The notes below the pieces were generated by a model. The model did not search any database, was not told where the DNA came from, and was given only the letters and a program-made list of their open reading frames with translations. DNA of 64,000 nt from Paraphaeosphaeria minitans (Eukaryota > Ascomycota > Dothideomycetes > Pleosporales > Didymosphaeriaceae): contig WJXW01000003.1 of assembly GCA_015832175.1 (NCBI GenBank), positions 3,844,001 through 3,908,000 of the forward strand, read 5' to 3'. Each line of letters starts with the position of its first letter. The stretch's first letter is position 1. Both the position numbers and the translations under genes were made by a program. Of this stretch, positions 9,973 to 20,145 are shown one piece after another.

Positions 9973-10881
9973 CTACTGTTTCGCCAGCACCTTCCGCACT
10001 GTCTCTTCAAGATCTTCCTCCTGCAGCCCTAGCAAGTCATTCGCAGCCCTCCCCTCCCAATCACTCGCCACAAGCCCCCAGATCCCCACCGTCTCCTCCG
10101 TAGCATGGAAATCCCCCTCCAACATCCTCGGCCGCAACTCCCTCAACCTTTCCTCGCTCTTCTGATTCACGATCTCAAACTTGTCCCCCGCGACCTTCTC
10201 CAGCACGGCCAGCACCTCGTTCTGCGTCACGCGGAAGCTCTGGATGTACAGCAGCCGATTCGCCGTCGCCTCGGGCCTCTCCAGCACCCTGACCACCGCC
10301 GCCGCAATGAACGCTAGGTTCGACGCGCTGAACTTGATGTCCCCCCCGTCCTGGATGTACGCCCGACGCGCCGCAACGTCGAAGCAGAGCAGGCTGTTGC
10401 CGAGCCCCCAGTCGAAGAAGTGCGCGGGCACGAGGCCCGTCCAGCTCAGCTTGCCGCGGCCGTTGCTGCGCTCCTGGTCCTGCAGCGAAACGAGGTAGTC
10501 GCGGGCTTCCTTCTTGCAGTCCGCGATGGGGTAGACTTGGCGCGTTTTGGCGTCGGCGGAGTCGACGCTGCCAAATTCGGCGGGGATGAGGCGCTGGACG
10601 CCCGAGTTGAAGGCGGCTTCGATGAGGCGCTTGTTCTGGGCTACCTGGGCGGGCTTGATGGCGAGGATGAGGGCGTCGATGTTGTGCTCTTCCAGGGCCT
10701 TTGTGACATCCGGGACGTTGAGGTCGTCGGGGACGGTGATGACGTTGGTTCCGGGGTAGGATGATTTGGAGCCTGCGCGGTTGAGGACGCTGATGTTGAA
10801 GGGGGAGTTTTTGAGGGCTTCGAGGATGGGCTCGCCGATGGTGCCGGTGCCGCCGACCAGGCCGACGTTCTTGATTGTCAT
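9973..10881 (-). CDS. NmrA-like / isoflavone reductase-like NAD(P)-binding protein
   Basis: Single exon, 302 residues. An atypical short-chain dehydrogenase fold starts at once with 'NVGLVGGTGTIGEPILEAL'; the glycine-rich dinucleotide loop is at residues 10-16. 'SVLNRAGSKSSYPG' is the NADP-type second-strand region. 'RLIPAEFGSVDSADA' and 'GLVPAHFFDWGLG' are positions typical of the PCBER/isoflavone reductase and NmrA families. Members are either reductases of phenylpropanoid-like compounds or redox-sensing regulators, and sequence alone does not settle which. No signal peptide, so cytosolic. It is transcribed in the same direction as the tautomerase, 467 bp upstream of it. Confidence 0.88.
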   Translation of the reverse strand: MTIKNVGLVGGTGTIGEPILEALKNSPFNISVLNRAGSKSSYPGTNVITVPDDLNVPDVTKALEEHNIDALILAIKPAQVAQNKRLIEAAFNSGVQRLIPAEFGSVDSADAKTRQVYPIADCKKEARDYLVSLQDQERSNGRGKLSWTGLVPAHFFDWGLGNSLLCFDVAARRAYIQDGGDIKFSASNLAFIAAAVVRVLERPEATANRLLYIQSFRVTQNEVLAVLEKVAGDKFEIVNQKSEERLRELRPRMLEGDFHATEETVGIWGLVASDWEGRAANDLLGLQEEDLEETVRKVLAKQ

Positions 10882-11333
10882 TGTGAGGCGTCGGAGGGAG
10901 TTTGACGTGATTCCAAGCCCAGCAATGGTGAAGCGATCGAAGTTCGAGTCAAGTGGTGTGATATGGCCCGTTGGTGCTGTTGTTGGGTCTTTAATAAGAC
11001 TGTCCGTGGGGTACCCCGCAATGTACTCCGTGTAGACTCACGAGGTAGCTTCTTTCCGTACCGATTCTTGCTGGTAGGACTTGATGTATCTTTCGCAGAT
11101 CTGTTTATGGTCTCAAAGCGAATCCAAGAGAACCCGTGACTTTGTTCAAATGCTCAATGAATTCTGGTGATACTCATACAACATGACGCACACATGGTAC
11201 CTACCTATATGTACCTACCGTACTAGCACCCAACGGACTGGTCGGACCGATCGCGCACCCACCGAGCATTCCACTCCGCTCCGACAACACCATCCCACCT
11301 ACCGTCCCACATCCCTCTCCCGTAGGTAGCCTA
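10882..11333. other. Intergenic with CCTACC-rich sequence
   Basis: 452 bp, no gene. It carries many CTACC motifs and the first copy of a 27-bp direct repeat (about 11298-11324) whose second copy (about 11353-11379) lies inside the next gene's 3' end. Confidence 0.45.
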
Positions 11334-12552
11334 CTACCTACACAAGCCCGTCCTACCGTCCCACAACCCTCTCCCGTAGCCTACGCAACATCTCCCAAGG
11401 CCACCCCAGAAGAAGAAGAAAAAAACAATGCCAAACCATGCCCTCCCCAGCTCCCCATCAGGCGGCCGCTTCCTCAGCAGCGCAACGTCCATCCCAAACT
11501 CAGTGTGAAGCACGCCAAAATCCGACTGCAAGGTTGGAGAAAGCCCACAGTACTCCGACCCAACCACACTACCTCCGTCCGAGTAGACGGTGGGAGAGTA
11601 CATCGACGGCGCGCGAGGACTGCCCGGGCTGTCGTCCCCCGGACCCGTGACGCTCGCCGTGTGCTCGTTCCCCCACCGCACGTGCGAGTCCGGGATGCGC
11701 AGCGGCGGACCCGACGTCAACGGCCGTCCTGGCTGGCGGGAGGGATAGGCCGGCCTTCCGCTTGCAGGACACTCGTGGCGGGCGTGGTGGGTGGGCTGGA
11801 CCGGGTGTTGGGTCGCGGGGTCGTAGTTTGTCAGGAGCTTTGTCTTGGAGAGCATCTTGTCGCAGGATTCGCGGTCCAAGCGGAAGGCCTGCGCGTGGGG
11901 CGTGTCCGGGTTTGTGTATGGTTTTAGGAGCGGCCAGGCTATCTTGTAGACGTGGCGGATGTTGACGTACGAGTCCCAGCGCAGGGTCGCGCTGTGCTGC
12001 AGAGCCAGGGTCGGGAATCGTTTTTGCATCTTCTTGGAAGTGGCGTCGGGGTGGGGTGGCGAGGGCGATATGGGGAGGTACCAGGAGCGTCGTGATGCGT
12101 GGAACTCGTTGTTCTTGGGGTACATCTCGTGCAGGCGCTTGCCCTGGAAGGATGTGACCTGGGCTTTTGGTAAGGAACGGGTTCTTTGAAGTGGTGTGGG
12201 GGGTTAAGCTTACTATGTGGAAGTGCACCACTTGCGGCTCTTCTGCTGGCCGGGATACAACGACTATCGGGTGGTTGTATATACCTTCTTCGACGGCGCC
12301 CTTCCCATGTGCCCGCCGCACTGCTCTCGGAGGTAGTTCTTCCTGAGGCGGGAGCCAGAATACATGCCCAATACCCACGTCCGCCTCATCGACGCCTCTC
12401 GTAGGCACTTTCTGTAGCGCGGGCAATCCTCTCGAGGCTGGTGCTCTCGCCTGTGTCCGTGTGGGAGACGTGTTCCCATGTTCAGCCTGAGGATGCGTAT
12501 AAGCCGCGCAGGCATCGAACGAACAAGAGTAGGAATAGTTGTAGTCAGCCAT
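11334..12552 (-). CDS. Fungal hypothetical protein, possible SH3-barrel (PemK-like) fold
   Basis: Two exons, 12214-12552 and 11334-12158, 387 residues, with a clean 55-nt intron (GTAAGC, CTTAAC, CCCAG) in phase 0. The conserved-looking core spans the junction: 'GIGHVFWLPPQEELP', then 'GIYNHPIVVVSRPAEEPQ', then 'VVHFHIVTSFQGKRLHEMY', then 'LRWDSYVNIRHVYKI'. The order 'G-x-V-F/W-x-P ... HP-I-V-V-S ... I-V-T-S-F' recalls PemK/MazF-type barrels, but this is a pattern impression and no catalytic assignment is made. The Pro/Ser-rich second half is likely disordered. The last 30 or so residues arise from a poly-T/TTC tract and a duplicated CTACC repeat and may not be real coding. An upstream in-frame Met exists at 12594. 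Confidence 0.68.
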
Positions 12553-13922
12553 GGTCACCGTTTCCTGGGCCGAATCTTGAGGCCAGCTCCCCATACCGAG
12601 CTTCCATTCTGCAGCTCAAGAAGTCATATATACTGGCCACCGACGCCGCATAACCACCCATCCACTCACGCGGGCTGAGTCGCATTGGGGGCAGAGTCTT
12701 GCTTGACGGTGGGAGAGACAGGTACATCCGGTTCGGTCGGCGCCGCATCCACCCTACCTACCCTTGGTAGGTACAGTACCTACTCGCATCCAAGCCTTAC
12801 TCGAGTACCTACAGTGCCTACACTCGCCCCCTTGCCTCTTTCTGTTCTGGTCTCAGCACACAATAACACAGCGTGCAAGGATACCTGGTCCGGTCCGGCT
12901 GATCGCCTAAAGCCGAGGACCATGGTCCAATAGATCCTCCATGCGCCACAAATTTGCACCTGCATGCCTGCTGTGGCTGCGGCGCACGGGCAAGTTAGGT
13001 ACCGTATCCCTGCAACGAGGCATACCTATGCAGCCCCCATCGCTAGGTAGGATAAACCATCTGGACCAAGGTGGTAGCTGAGAGGTGCAGAGCCTCACTA
13101 CCCACCACACAACGGCCGAAAAGATACCGCGGAAATTGCGCCTGAGCAAAGCTGGCAGTGGGAATGTGCGGTCCTGGGAGATGAATCTACGAGGCTGATT
13201 CACCCACGATTACCTAGACCATCTGCAACGGCAGCGTCACATCTACTCATCCGTCACGGCGCTACGGACTTCGTGCAAGTAACGCTCCATGGCGGCTTAT
13301 GTGAATCGCAATTTTTTCATCTCTCAAGAAAAAAAAAGCTTGATTCGCCCACATGGTCCCCAATTTTTGTGCGGATGGAGGAATCACGGTGCGGTGTTTT
13401 TCGCCGTGTGGCTGTGGGGGGTGAGCGATATTGCACCTAGGTGTGCGCGATATTGTACCTAGGTGTGCGCTCGAGGGTAACCTCTCTGCAGGGCAGCACT
13501 GCATACCACCCTCCGGGAACGTACGCCCGCTGTCCCCGTGCACGCCTAACGACCCGGTACCTAGCACCGGCCCCCCCAAGAAAGGGGAGCGCCGATGCTT
13601 GGATCCAAGTACCTGGTAAGCCTCTGCCAGGACGAACGCGCCGTTGAAAGATCTTCATATCCTCAAGCCACATCTGCTGCATTAGGTCGTCATGTGGGGT
13701 GCAAGTAGCCCCATCCCGTCCAGACACCAATACTCATAAGCATTACCTCCCCCTTCGAGCCTTGCTTCTTCCTGCAAGGCCTCCATTGTGGTCATATAAT
13801 GCGGCCACTCCGACCTTTGCTTCCTCGGCTTCTCATCTCGGTCCATCCTCCCTCCTGCTCGCCCACAGTAGCCTCTCTCCTCCTTTCTCTCCTGTTATCG
13901 ACTACGACTTATCGATACCGAC
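12553..13922. other. Intergenic, 1.4 kb
   Basis: No supported gene. It contains repeated GTACCT/AGGTAC motifs around 12750-12820 and a near-duplicate of about 22 bp built on 'GCGATATTGTACCTAGGTGT' at 13422-13468. Confidence 0.5.
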
Positions 13923-14957
13923 TTACCGACCCCACAATCCGCTGACCTTCTCGCCAAAGCCCGACGCCATAGTGCTGAACCTCCTGCTCCCGCTACGCTC
14001 CCGAGCCGCGGCTTTACCCATCCTCGGCTCCACACCTCGTAGCTCGAGCTTATACATGTCGGCTTTCGCACCTATGCTTGTCGCCTGCCGTAAAGGATGT
14101 GCGACATGCCTGTCCCATAGATCATTGCTGACTTCCTGCCCGTTGTAACCGTAGCTCCTCTGCAAAGGATGCTTGAATCGATCAGCATCGGCGTGACTGG
14201 TCCATTGGAACATCATCACGAGTGTCTCGTCCTCCATGTTCCGCCGTTCCTCATCCTCGGCATAGAATAGTGACATATTCTTTTCGTCCGAGTTGGTGCT
14301 CATCAGAGTTGGCCTGCTATCGAAACTTTCGTATCCGCTTCCGATCGAACTGGAAGGAGAGGTCGGAGCGCCTGGGTGGAGCTCAGCCCAAGCCCAGAAG
14401 TCATGGATGAGGTCTCCTGGTTTGCTGAATGCGGCCGGTCCAAAAGCACCGAGTTGGGCTGACAAGGAAGACCGTTTTGGATCCCAACCAAAGTGCTTCC
14501 CAATCGCACTTGCCACGCCGGGATTCGGTGCTCGCAGCACAACAACGTCGCACGGTATCCTCTCATCGGGTGACGACGCAGCAAGTGAGACGATCGAATA
14601 GTCCAGATATACATGGTGGACGCTCGGAGGTGCCGACAAGTGCTTGAGTACGGTTGCAAATACTACTGATGTGCTGTCCCTGCAGGTCTCGCTTGCAGTA
14701 GTGAGGATTGCGACTGTACTTGGGCTGGACAGGCACGGCGACCATGTGGTAAAGGTTGTCGGATGTGAGGTGGTCTCCGGTGCGTCGGTGATGCTGTTCA
14801 GCAGTATGTTGAGGGCCGCATATAGTGCCGCATTTGTGGGAACGACTGGGGCCTTGAATGTCAAGACAACGAGGATAACTTCAAGTGGCGGCCTTGTGCT
14901 TGAGGAGTCGTGGACTGCATGCTGTCGATGGTCGCACGTCCCACAGCAAGTCGACAT
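13923..14957 (-). CDS. Hypothetical protein, 344 aa
   Basis: Open frame continuing upstream to 15299, but the coding character begins at 'MSTCCGTCDHRQHAVHD' (14957), which I take as the start. The next segment ('LEVILVVLTFKAPVVPTNAA') and a later one ('DVVVLRAPNPGVASAIGKHF') look like strands and helices of a compact domain. 'LVMMFQWTSHADADRFKHP' resembles a dimeric alpha/beta-barrel (ABM/EthD-type) strand-helix unit; this is weak inference. The Ser-rich region 'SPSSSIGSGYESFDSRPT' separates the parts. The C-terminus is basic and Ser-rich. No signal peptide from the chosen start. Function unknown. Confidence 0.62.
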   Translation of the reverse strand: MSTCCGTCDHRQHAVHDSSSTRPPLEVILVVLTFKAPVVPTNAALYAALNILLNSITDAPETTSHPTTFTTWSPCLSSPSTVAILTTASETCRDSTSVVFATVLKHLSAPPSVHHVYLDYSIVSLAASSPDERIPCDVVVLRAPNPGVASAIGKHFGWDPKRSSLSAQLGAFGPAAFSKPGDLIHDFWAWAELHPGAPTSPSSSIGSGYESFDSRPTLMSTNSDEKNMSLFYAEDEERRNMEDETLVMMFQWTSHADADRFKHPLQRSYGYNGQEVSNDLWDRHVAHPLRQATSIGAKADMYKLELRGVEPRMGKAAARERSGSRRFSTMASGFGEKVSGLWGR

Positions 14958-16420
14958 CGTGACGTTTAGCGAGGTGTGGAAAGCGATAGTGAGCTTCTGT
15001 GAGCGAGAGAAGAGTTGGAGCATTAGGGTGCTGTAAATAAGACGGACAACCCGAAATTTGGAGCTTGGGTCGAGATGCAGCGAGGGGTACTTCGAAGCTA
15101 CCGCTGATCCGCCCCACAAATGACGGTGACGGGTCTGAGCGGTTTGGCAGAATGAGGCTGTAAAAATTGCAATTTGCCTTGAGATGTGGCGATTCGACAA
15201 GCGAGAGAAGGGGATTGCTCGAGACACCGAAACGAATGAGGCTGAACGTCGAGAGAAGTGTACAACAATTAAAAGCGCGGGGTCGCTAGCTATCAGCACA
15301 ACCCACAGGACGCGATCTTGCCTCTGTATCCACGAATACCAACGGGGCCCCGGGTATATTTAGTACGCGATAGGGCTGGAATGCGCAGTTGCGCCCGCGC
15401 GTTTCAGACTCTTCCACATAACATAGGACCAGGTCCAGTTCGAGCCTACCTGTGAGGACAAACACGTATACGTCTGAGATGCTGACCTCGCAGCAGTTGG
15501 AGAGCCAATCCAGATAGTGGTACCTCTGGCTGTGAGGTCATCAAACAAACATTTTGATGTCAAACTGCGTCGAAGATGGAGGAAGCTTGCGAGGAGTGTG
15601 GCGGAGCTCAGTAGACCAGAGGGACGTCGGCACGATGCTCTTTAGCAAGCCACGCTAGCCGTATACGTGAAGGCGCGGTTTTATGGGAGATGTCACCACC
15701 ATCACACTCATCTCACGCACAGCAGGTGCAGCGTACACTTGAACCGCTTTACAACAACCGATTTTAGGCACCCCAAGGTTTCCTGTGCCCACTTCATGTC
15801 TCCGGAAATGAAAGCTGTTCTCTTTTGGGAATTGTACGCTATGCGCTGCCTATGTATTTGAGACTTTCGGAGATTGATAAAAACTGTATCGTACATTCAT
15901 AAACACGGGCATGCATGCAGTCATACACACGGGCGAAAGCACAGTCATACCTGCAATCAGAAGTCAGCGAGCGCATCATACCACCGCCAAGAGGCTCCCA
16001 TCTTCACGATACATCCGCCTTGCGAAAAGGCCCCGGTTCATTTTTCGATGAGAATCATATCCTATGCGTAGTGAACGCGGGAAAAACCCACGCTTTTAGC
16101 AACGTCTGTTGTAAAGGGTAGACTACCGAGTTTATCCTGCGCCCACTGTGAATCCGTGTTTTAGCGAGCTGCACGGGATATGCATCGGCCGTCACGCAGG
16201 TCCCATAATCGAGTGAGTGCACACATTCCCGTCTTTCAGCGAGCGTCTCAAGTTCATGTTGTCCGCTGTAAATGCGATTCCCAAATCAAATCGCTATGCA
16301 GAACGAATAGCAAAACATCTCGCTGGAACTCTTACCCACGCTGATTCTGCGAGGTACACCATCTTTGTTCAGTAAAAACTCGCCTCACAAGCTGCTTGCC
16401 GTACATACACCCCACCCAAA
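14958..16420. other. Intergenic, 1.46 kb
   Basis: Nothing beyond short broken frames between two minus-strand genes. It should include the promoter of the gene ending at 13923 and the 3' UTR of the PLC-like gene. Confidence 0.45.
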
Positions 16421-17827
16421 TCATAGCAGCAGCGCCGCAATGACTGCAATAGCAAGAGCCAGACGAGTGGGCGAAGGCATCTCAAGTACCACACCCAAGC
16501 TGGCTGCTTTGCCGCAGCACTCGCGGTCATACGTAACATTATTGGCACGTGCGGCAACCTCGAACACGGAGCCATTCATTGGGGAGCCGTAATTGTAGTA
16601 ATCGACGAGAAGGAAGTTTGGCGGGCGATCCCACATGGCTACACCTGTGTCAGCGTCGACGGACGAATCCCAGCAACGACCAGTCTACTCACCCGTGCAA
16701 TTTTCCGTCATCTCGCCTAGACTGCTTGAGCCGTTGATACCGTTTGTTATGTTCAGTCCCGCTGTGTTTGGTATCAACAGATTCAGCCCCGCGATGCTGA
16801 CTTGTACATTCAGATTATGGTTGGCCATGTACATCATCTCCCTCGACTTGTTCTCGGAAAGACCATCTGGACGCTGGATTTCGCACGTGAAGTCTTCGCT
16901 CGTGGGGCTGAACGGCGTCTCCCAGATATTGAAGAACTCCCAGAGGAGATACGGCACCGCGTCGGTGTCGAAGTTGTAGTCGATGAAAGTAATGACGCGT
17001 GTACCCTGGATGATGAGCTCTCCGAGCGTCGGCCAGTCCTCCAGATCCATGGCCGTCTTGGGCGGCTGGTAGACATACTGCTTGAGACCAGATGATTCGA
17101 TGGGCTCCGCAAACTGTTTGGAGGTGACGGTGCGATTTCCGTTCTCGTCTGTGTCTTGCCAGTTGTAGTTACCAAATATTATGGTGACCACGTCGAAAGG
17201 ATGTGCTGTGACCCATTCTGTGACGGTGCGAAGATAGTCTTCAACAGTACCTGCATTGAGAAGGTCGCAACTGGTGTGGCAGTAGTAGAGTGTACCGTTG
17301 ACATAATGCGCCTGTCCTTGCAGCACTCGGATTCCATCATTCAGCTGCTGGGTGACGGTCAATTCCTGGTTGGACGCTGCATTTCTAGCTCTCACAAAAG
17401 GGCTGTTGTGTGCGCAGACTTCGGTAATGTTGCTGTACTTGCGGTCACACAATTCGGGATAGTTGTTGCAGGGCTGTGTGTTCACGGGGGCGGCAGCTGT
17501 CGATGTGGTACCTGTTGCGCTCAGGACGGTCGATGTTGCTGATCTCGTTCCGCCCACGAGCTGCGTATATGTAGCTTCTGATGATGATGCTCCAGACGAT
17601 GCCACGGATGCGGTGGCGTTTGTCGCGCCGATACTTCCTGAGACGTCTCCCGTTAAGCTGGCTGATGCTATTGTGCTCCCGTCGAAGTCTGAAGGTACTG
17701 TGGCGACTGGTGCCTCCCCGCTCAATGTAGCACTGCTTCCCGTGATTGTGACGATCTCGACAGAGGTGCTCTCCAACTGCGCCATGACAAGGCTCGCAAG
17801 CCATAAAAGGAGGTACAGCAGCTCCAT
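16421..17827 (-). CDS. Secreted PLC-like phosphodiesterase, probable GPI anchor
   Basis: Two exons, 16693-17827 and 16421-16644 (48-nt intron, GTGAGT, CTGAC, CACAG), 452 residues. A signal peptide ('MELLYLLLWLASLVMAQ') is followed by a Ser/Thr/Ala-rich stalk of about 100 residues likely to be O-glycosylated. The TIM-barrel PLC-like domain then starts at 'YSNITEVCAHNSPFV', where the His matches the first catalytic position of PI-PLC X-type proteins. 'YYCHTSCDLLNAGTVEDYL' holds a second His, and 'DVVTIIFGNYNWQ' and 'TRVITFIDYNFDT' follow as barrel strands. The second exon ends 'RLALAIAVIAALLL', a hydrophobic tail fit for GPI attachment. Cell-wall or plasma-membrane outer face is the likely site. 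Fungal members of this family are largely uncharacterised, so activity on phosphoinositides is not assured. Confidence 0.87.
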
Positions 17828-18516
17828 ATGGATACGTTCAGACTGAAAATGTAGACTTTCTGATTGCAAGGGGAATGGAACAGGTGTCTTCGTTTAAGTT
17901 CTGGCGACAAGATTCTTGGAGGTTGCTGGCGTTTTGCCAAGCGGTCCGTCTTGTTTACGTTTCACGATCGCAGGTTCGCGTTGATGCTTTGCAAAGAAAA
18001 ATGGGTATCATGGAGAGACGCAGACGTTTAGGAAAAGATGATAGAGCGAAGTTACAGACAAGTGAACGGATATAGTGTGCAATTGTTGTCCTTTGAAAGC
18101 TATAGCAAGGACCATTGCAGATTCGCGCTTGGGGGAACATGACGTCGATTGTGCGGGCGGCGCCCCACAACATCAGGGGTCAAGCTTTCATTCTTTGGGT
18201 TCAGCCAAAGATCACGCATACATAGTAGCTGCGCGGCCGATCGGATGCCGGCCTGTCTTGGTTTCGCATGAGCTGGCATTTCCAAGAACATCTAGAACGC
18301 GCTGCAGTCCAGGGTTAAAGCAAGGCTATGGAGGGCAAGTAGCAAATCTCACTAGTAACAAATCTCACTAGTTTACGTAGTTGGCGGTCGATAGAATTGT
18401 TCTTATCCATATTGAAGTTAGCATACAAAATGTACAAGGATAGTCCTCAGCCTCTCCTCGCCTCATCCTACGCATTGGGTGTGCCTTCCAATCGCATCTT
18501 CTAGCAGGGCGTTGCT
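17828..18516. other. Intergenic, 0.7 kb
   Basis: No gene seen. A small direct repeat (AAATCTCACTAGT twice, about 18344-18371) is the only feature. Confidence 0.45.
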
Positions 18517-19162
18517 TTACGACCTGAAGATCTGTCCGAACGTGCTCTTTCCCTCGAGCTGCTTGATCTCTTGCTTCAAAACATCGATGCGGTAGTTTTT
18601 GAACGCTTTTTCTATCCGCTCCTGAGCCTGGGGGTCCTTGGCAATCGATCGCGACGCGGATGCGTTGCCGCTGAAGAAACCCAGTTCACCGCCTAGGAAG
18701 AGACCTCCGAGGGAAAAGAAGAAGTATGTGGCCGCATCACTCCATTTCGACGGCGAAAGCTGGTCTGTAATATCGGGAATGGGTTCTGTACGGTAGTTAG
18801 TTACGAATCCCTGCGTACTGGGTCGTTAAGCCATACGGGTTCGGCCGTCCGCAAATCTGACTTCGACGGGCTTCTCCATCGCCTTAAAAGCGTTGAAATA
18901 CGCCAGGCGCATCGATCGTAGCCTGAATGCGGTATATACGCCCAATCCGATGCCCAAGAGGGATCCAATCTTGGCATGGGTTGAAACTTTGCTACTTGCA
19001 CTCTTGATAGTGTCTCGATCAGATTGGTTCAAGCTATAAACTGTCAGCTGTGGTCGAATTATGGTCGCAATAGCACACATACTCATGCTGCAAATGTTCT
19101 TCCGCAAGCTTTCGGAGCTGTCTGGACCTTCCATCTCTGAATGCGGCTAGCGAGTTGTCCAT
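18517..19162 (-). CDS. Small protein with two TM segments, 181 aa
   Basis: Reconstructed from three exons, 19083-19162, 18837-19033 and 18517-18785; introns are 49 and 51 nt, both GT-AG. Phases agree (2, then 1) and the whole reads without a stop from 'MDNSLAAFRDGRSRQLRKL' to 'GKSTFGQIFRS'. Two hydrophobic stretches rich in glycine ('IGSLLGIGLGVYTAF' and 'YFFFSLGGLFLGGELGFF') are separated by a basic and a Pro/Asp-containing loop, so it is probably a two-pass protein of an internal membrane. I do not recognise the family. A mitochondrial inner membrane site is only a guess from the small size and basic N-terminus. The mobile-element block begins about 240 bp upstream of its start. Confidence 0.78.
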
Positions 19163-19403
19163 GATTACGGTGGGTAGAAGGGTGTGTAGGTCAATTGAGG
19201 AAGTGGTGTATCGAATGGAGCTGTTGAGAGTGGGAGAAAATATCTTTTATTGAGAGCTTGAGCTGGACTGGAGCTTGAAGCTCTGACTTGGAAGGACGCA
19301 ACCGGCACGTCACGTCACAGACGACGCTAAGCCCCAAGTAGCTGACCCACTAGTGCTTCTCCGCCGCTTCCCGTTGGCCGCTTCAACGCTACTGTTCCTT
19401 TTA

Positions 19404-19427
19404 GGGCCTGTTCGGTGGGCGTGATCT
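19404..19427 (+). repeat. Left terminal inverted repeat, 24 bp
   Basis: It pairs with 26730-26753 over 24 bp with two mismatches (positions 14 and 16), both G versus A, the change RIP makes. Confidence 0.9.
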
Positions 19428-19734
19428 CAAATCGTGATCTGGGCTTGATCTCGCCCAGTTTTAGTAAAGCGCTGGCGTAGAATTTTTTATTAGTGTAGCT
19501 ATACAAATTGTTCTAAAAACCCGCTTCTAACATACCTAGATTAACCTATGTTTAGTAACTGCCTATCTAAAAGTCTTATTTTGTTAAACTTTGTTTAGTG
19601 TTATTATTAATTAATCTTCTATACTAACTCTAAGTACTTTAGCGTATAAGGCGTCGCGAGAGCTCTTATAGAGCTTAACGCCTACTCTATTACTAATATT
19701 AACTCTCTTTCCTTTATTATAGACGCTAGCGTTG

Positions 19735-20145
19735 TGTTACGTACTAGATAACAACGTGGGACTTAGGCGCTTATGAAGGTGTGATAAGGCGACAATAGGG
19801 TTACAAACGTAATAAAGAGACGCTAAGTAACTTAGATTAGGTTACGTAATGTGCTTAGTTGCTTAGCAGCACTAAGTAGTAAAGCTAGTTACGTAAAGTG
19901 CTTAGTTACTTAGTGGCACTAAGCAGCGGAGCAGCCTTAGTATATAGGAACATAAGGATAGGCTCTCTATACTTATATTTAATCTGTTTATTAATCTATT
20001 GTTTAGATTCTAGTAGACTAAATTATTAACTTATTACACTTTGTAAGATACTATTATATTAATAAGACCTTTTACCTTCTGTAAGTACTCCTACCTAAGA
20101 ACTAACCTTAACCCTTTAGGACTAGCTACCCTCTTAGATTTAATA
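19735..20145 (+). repeat. 5' LTR, 411 bp
   Basis: It starts TGTTACG and ends ATTTAATA; the final CA has become TA, as RIP would cause. It aligns end to end with the 3' LTR, with scattered transitions. Confidence 0.93.
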
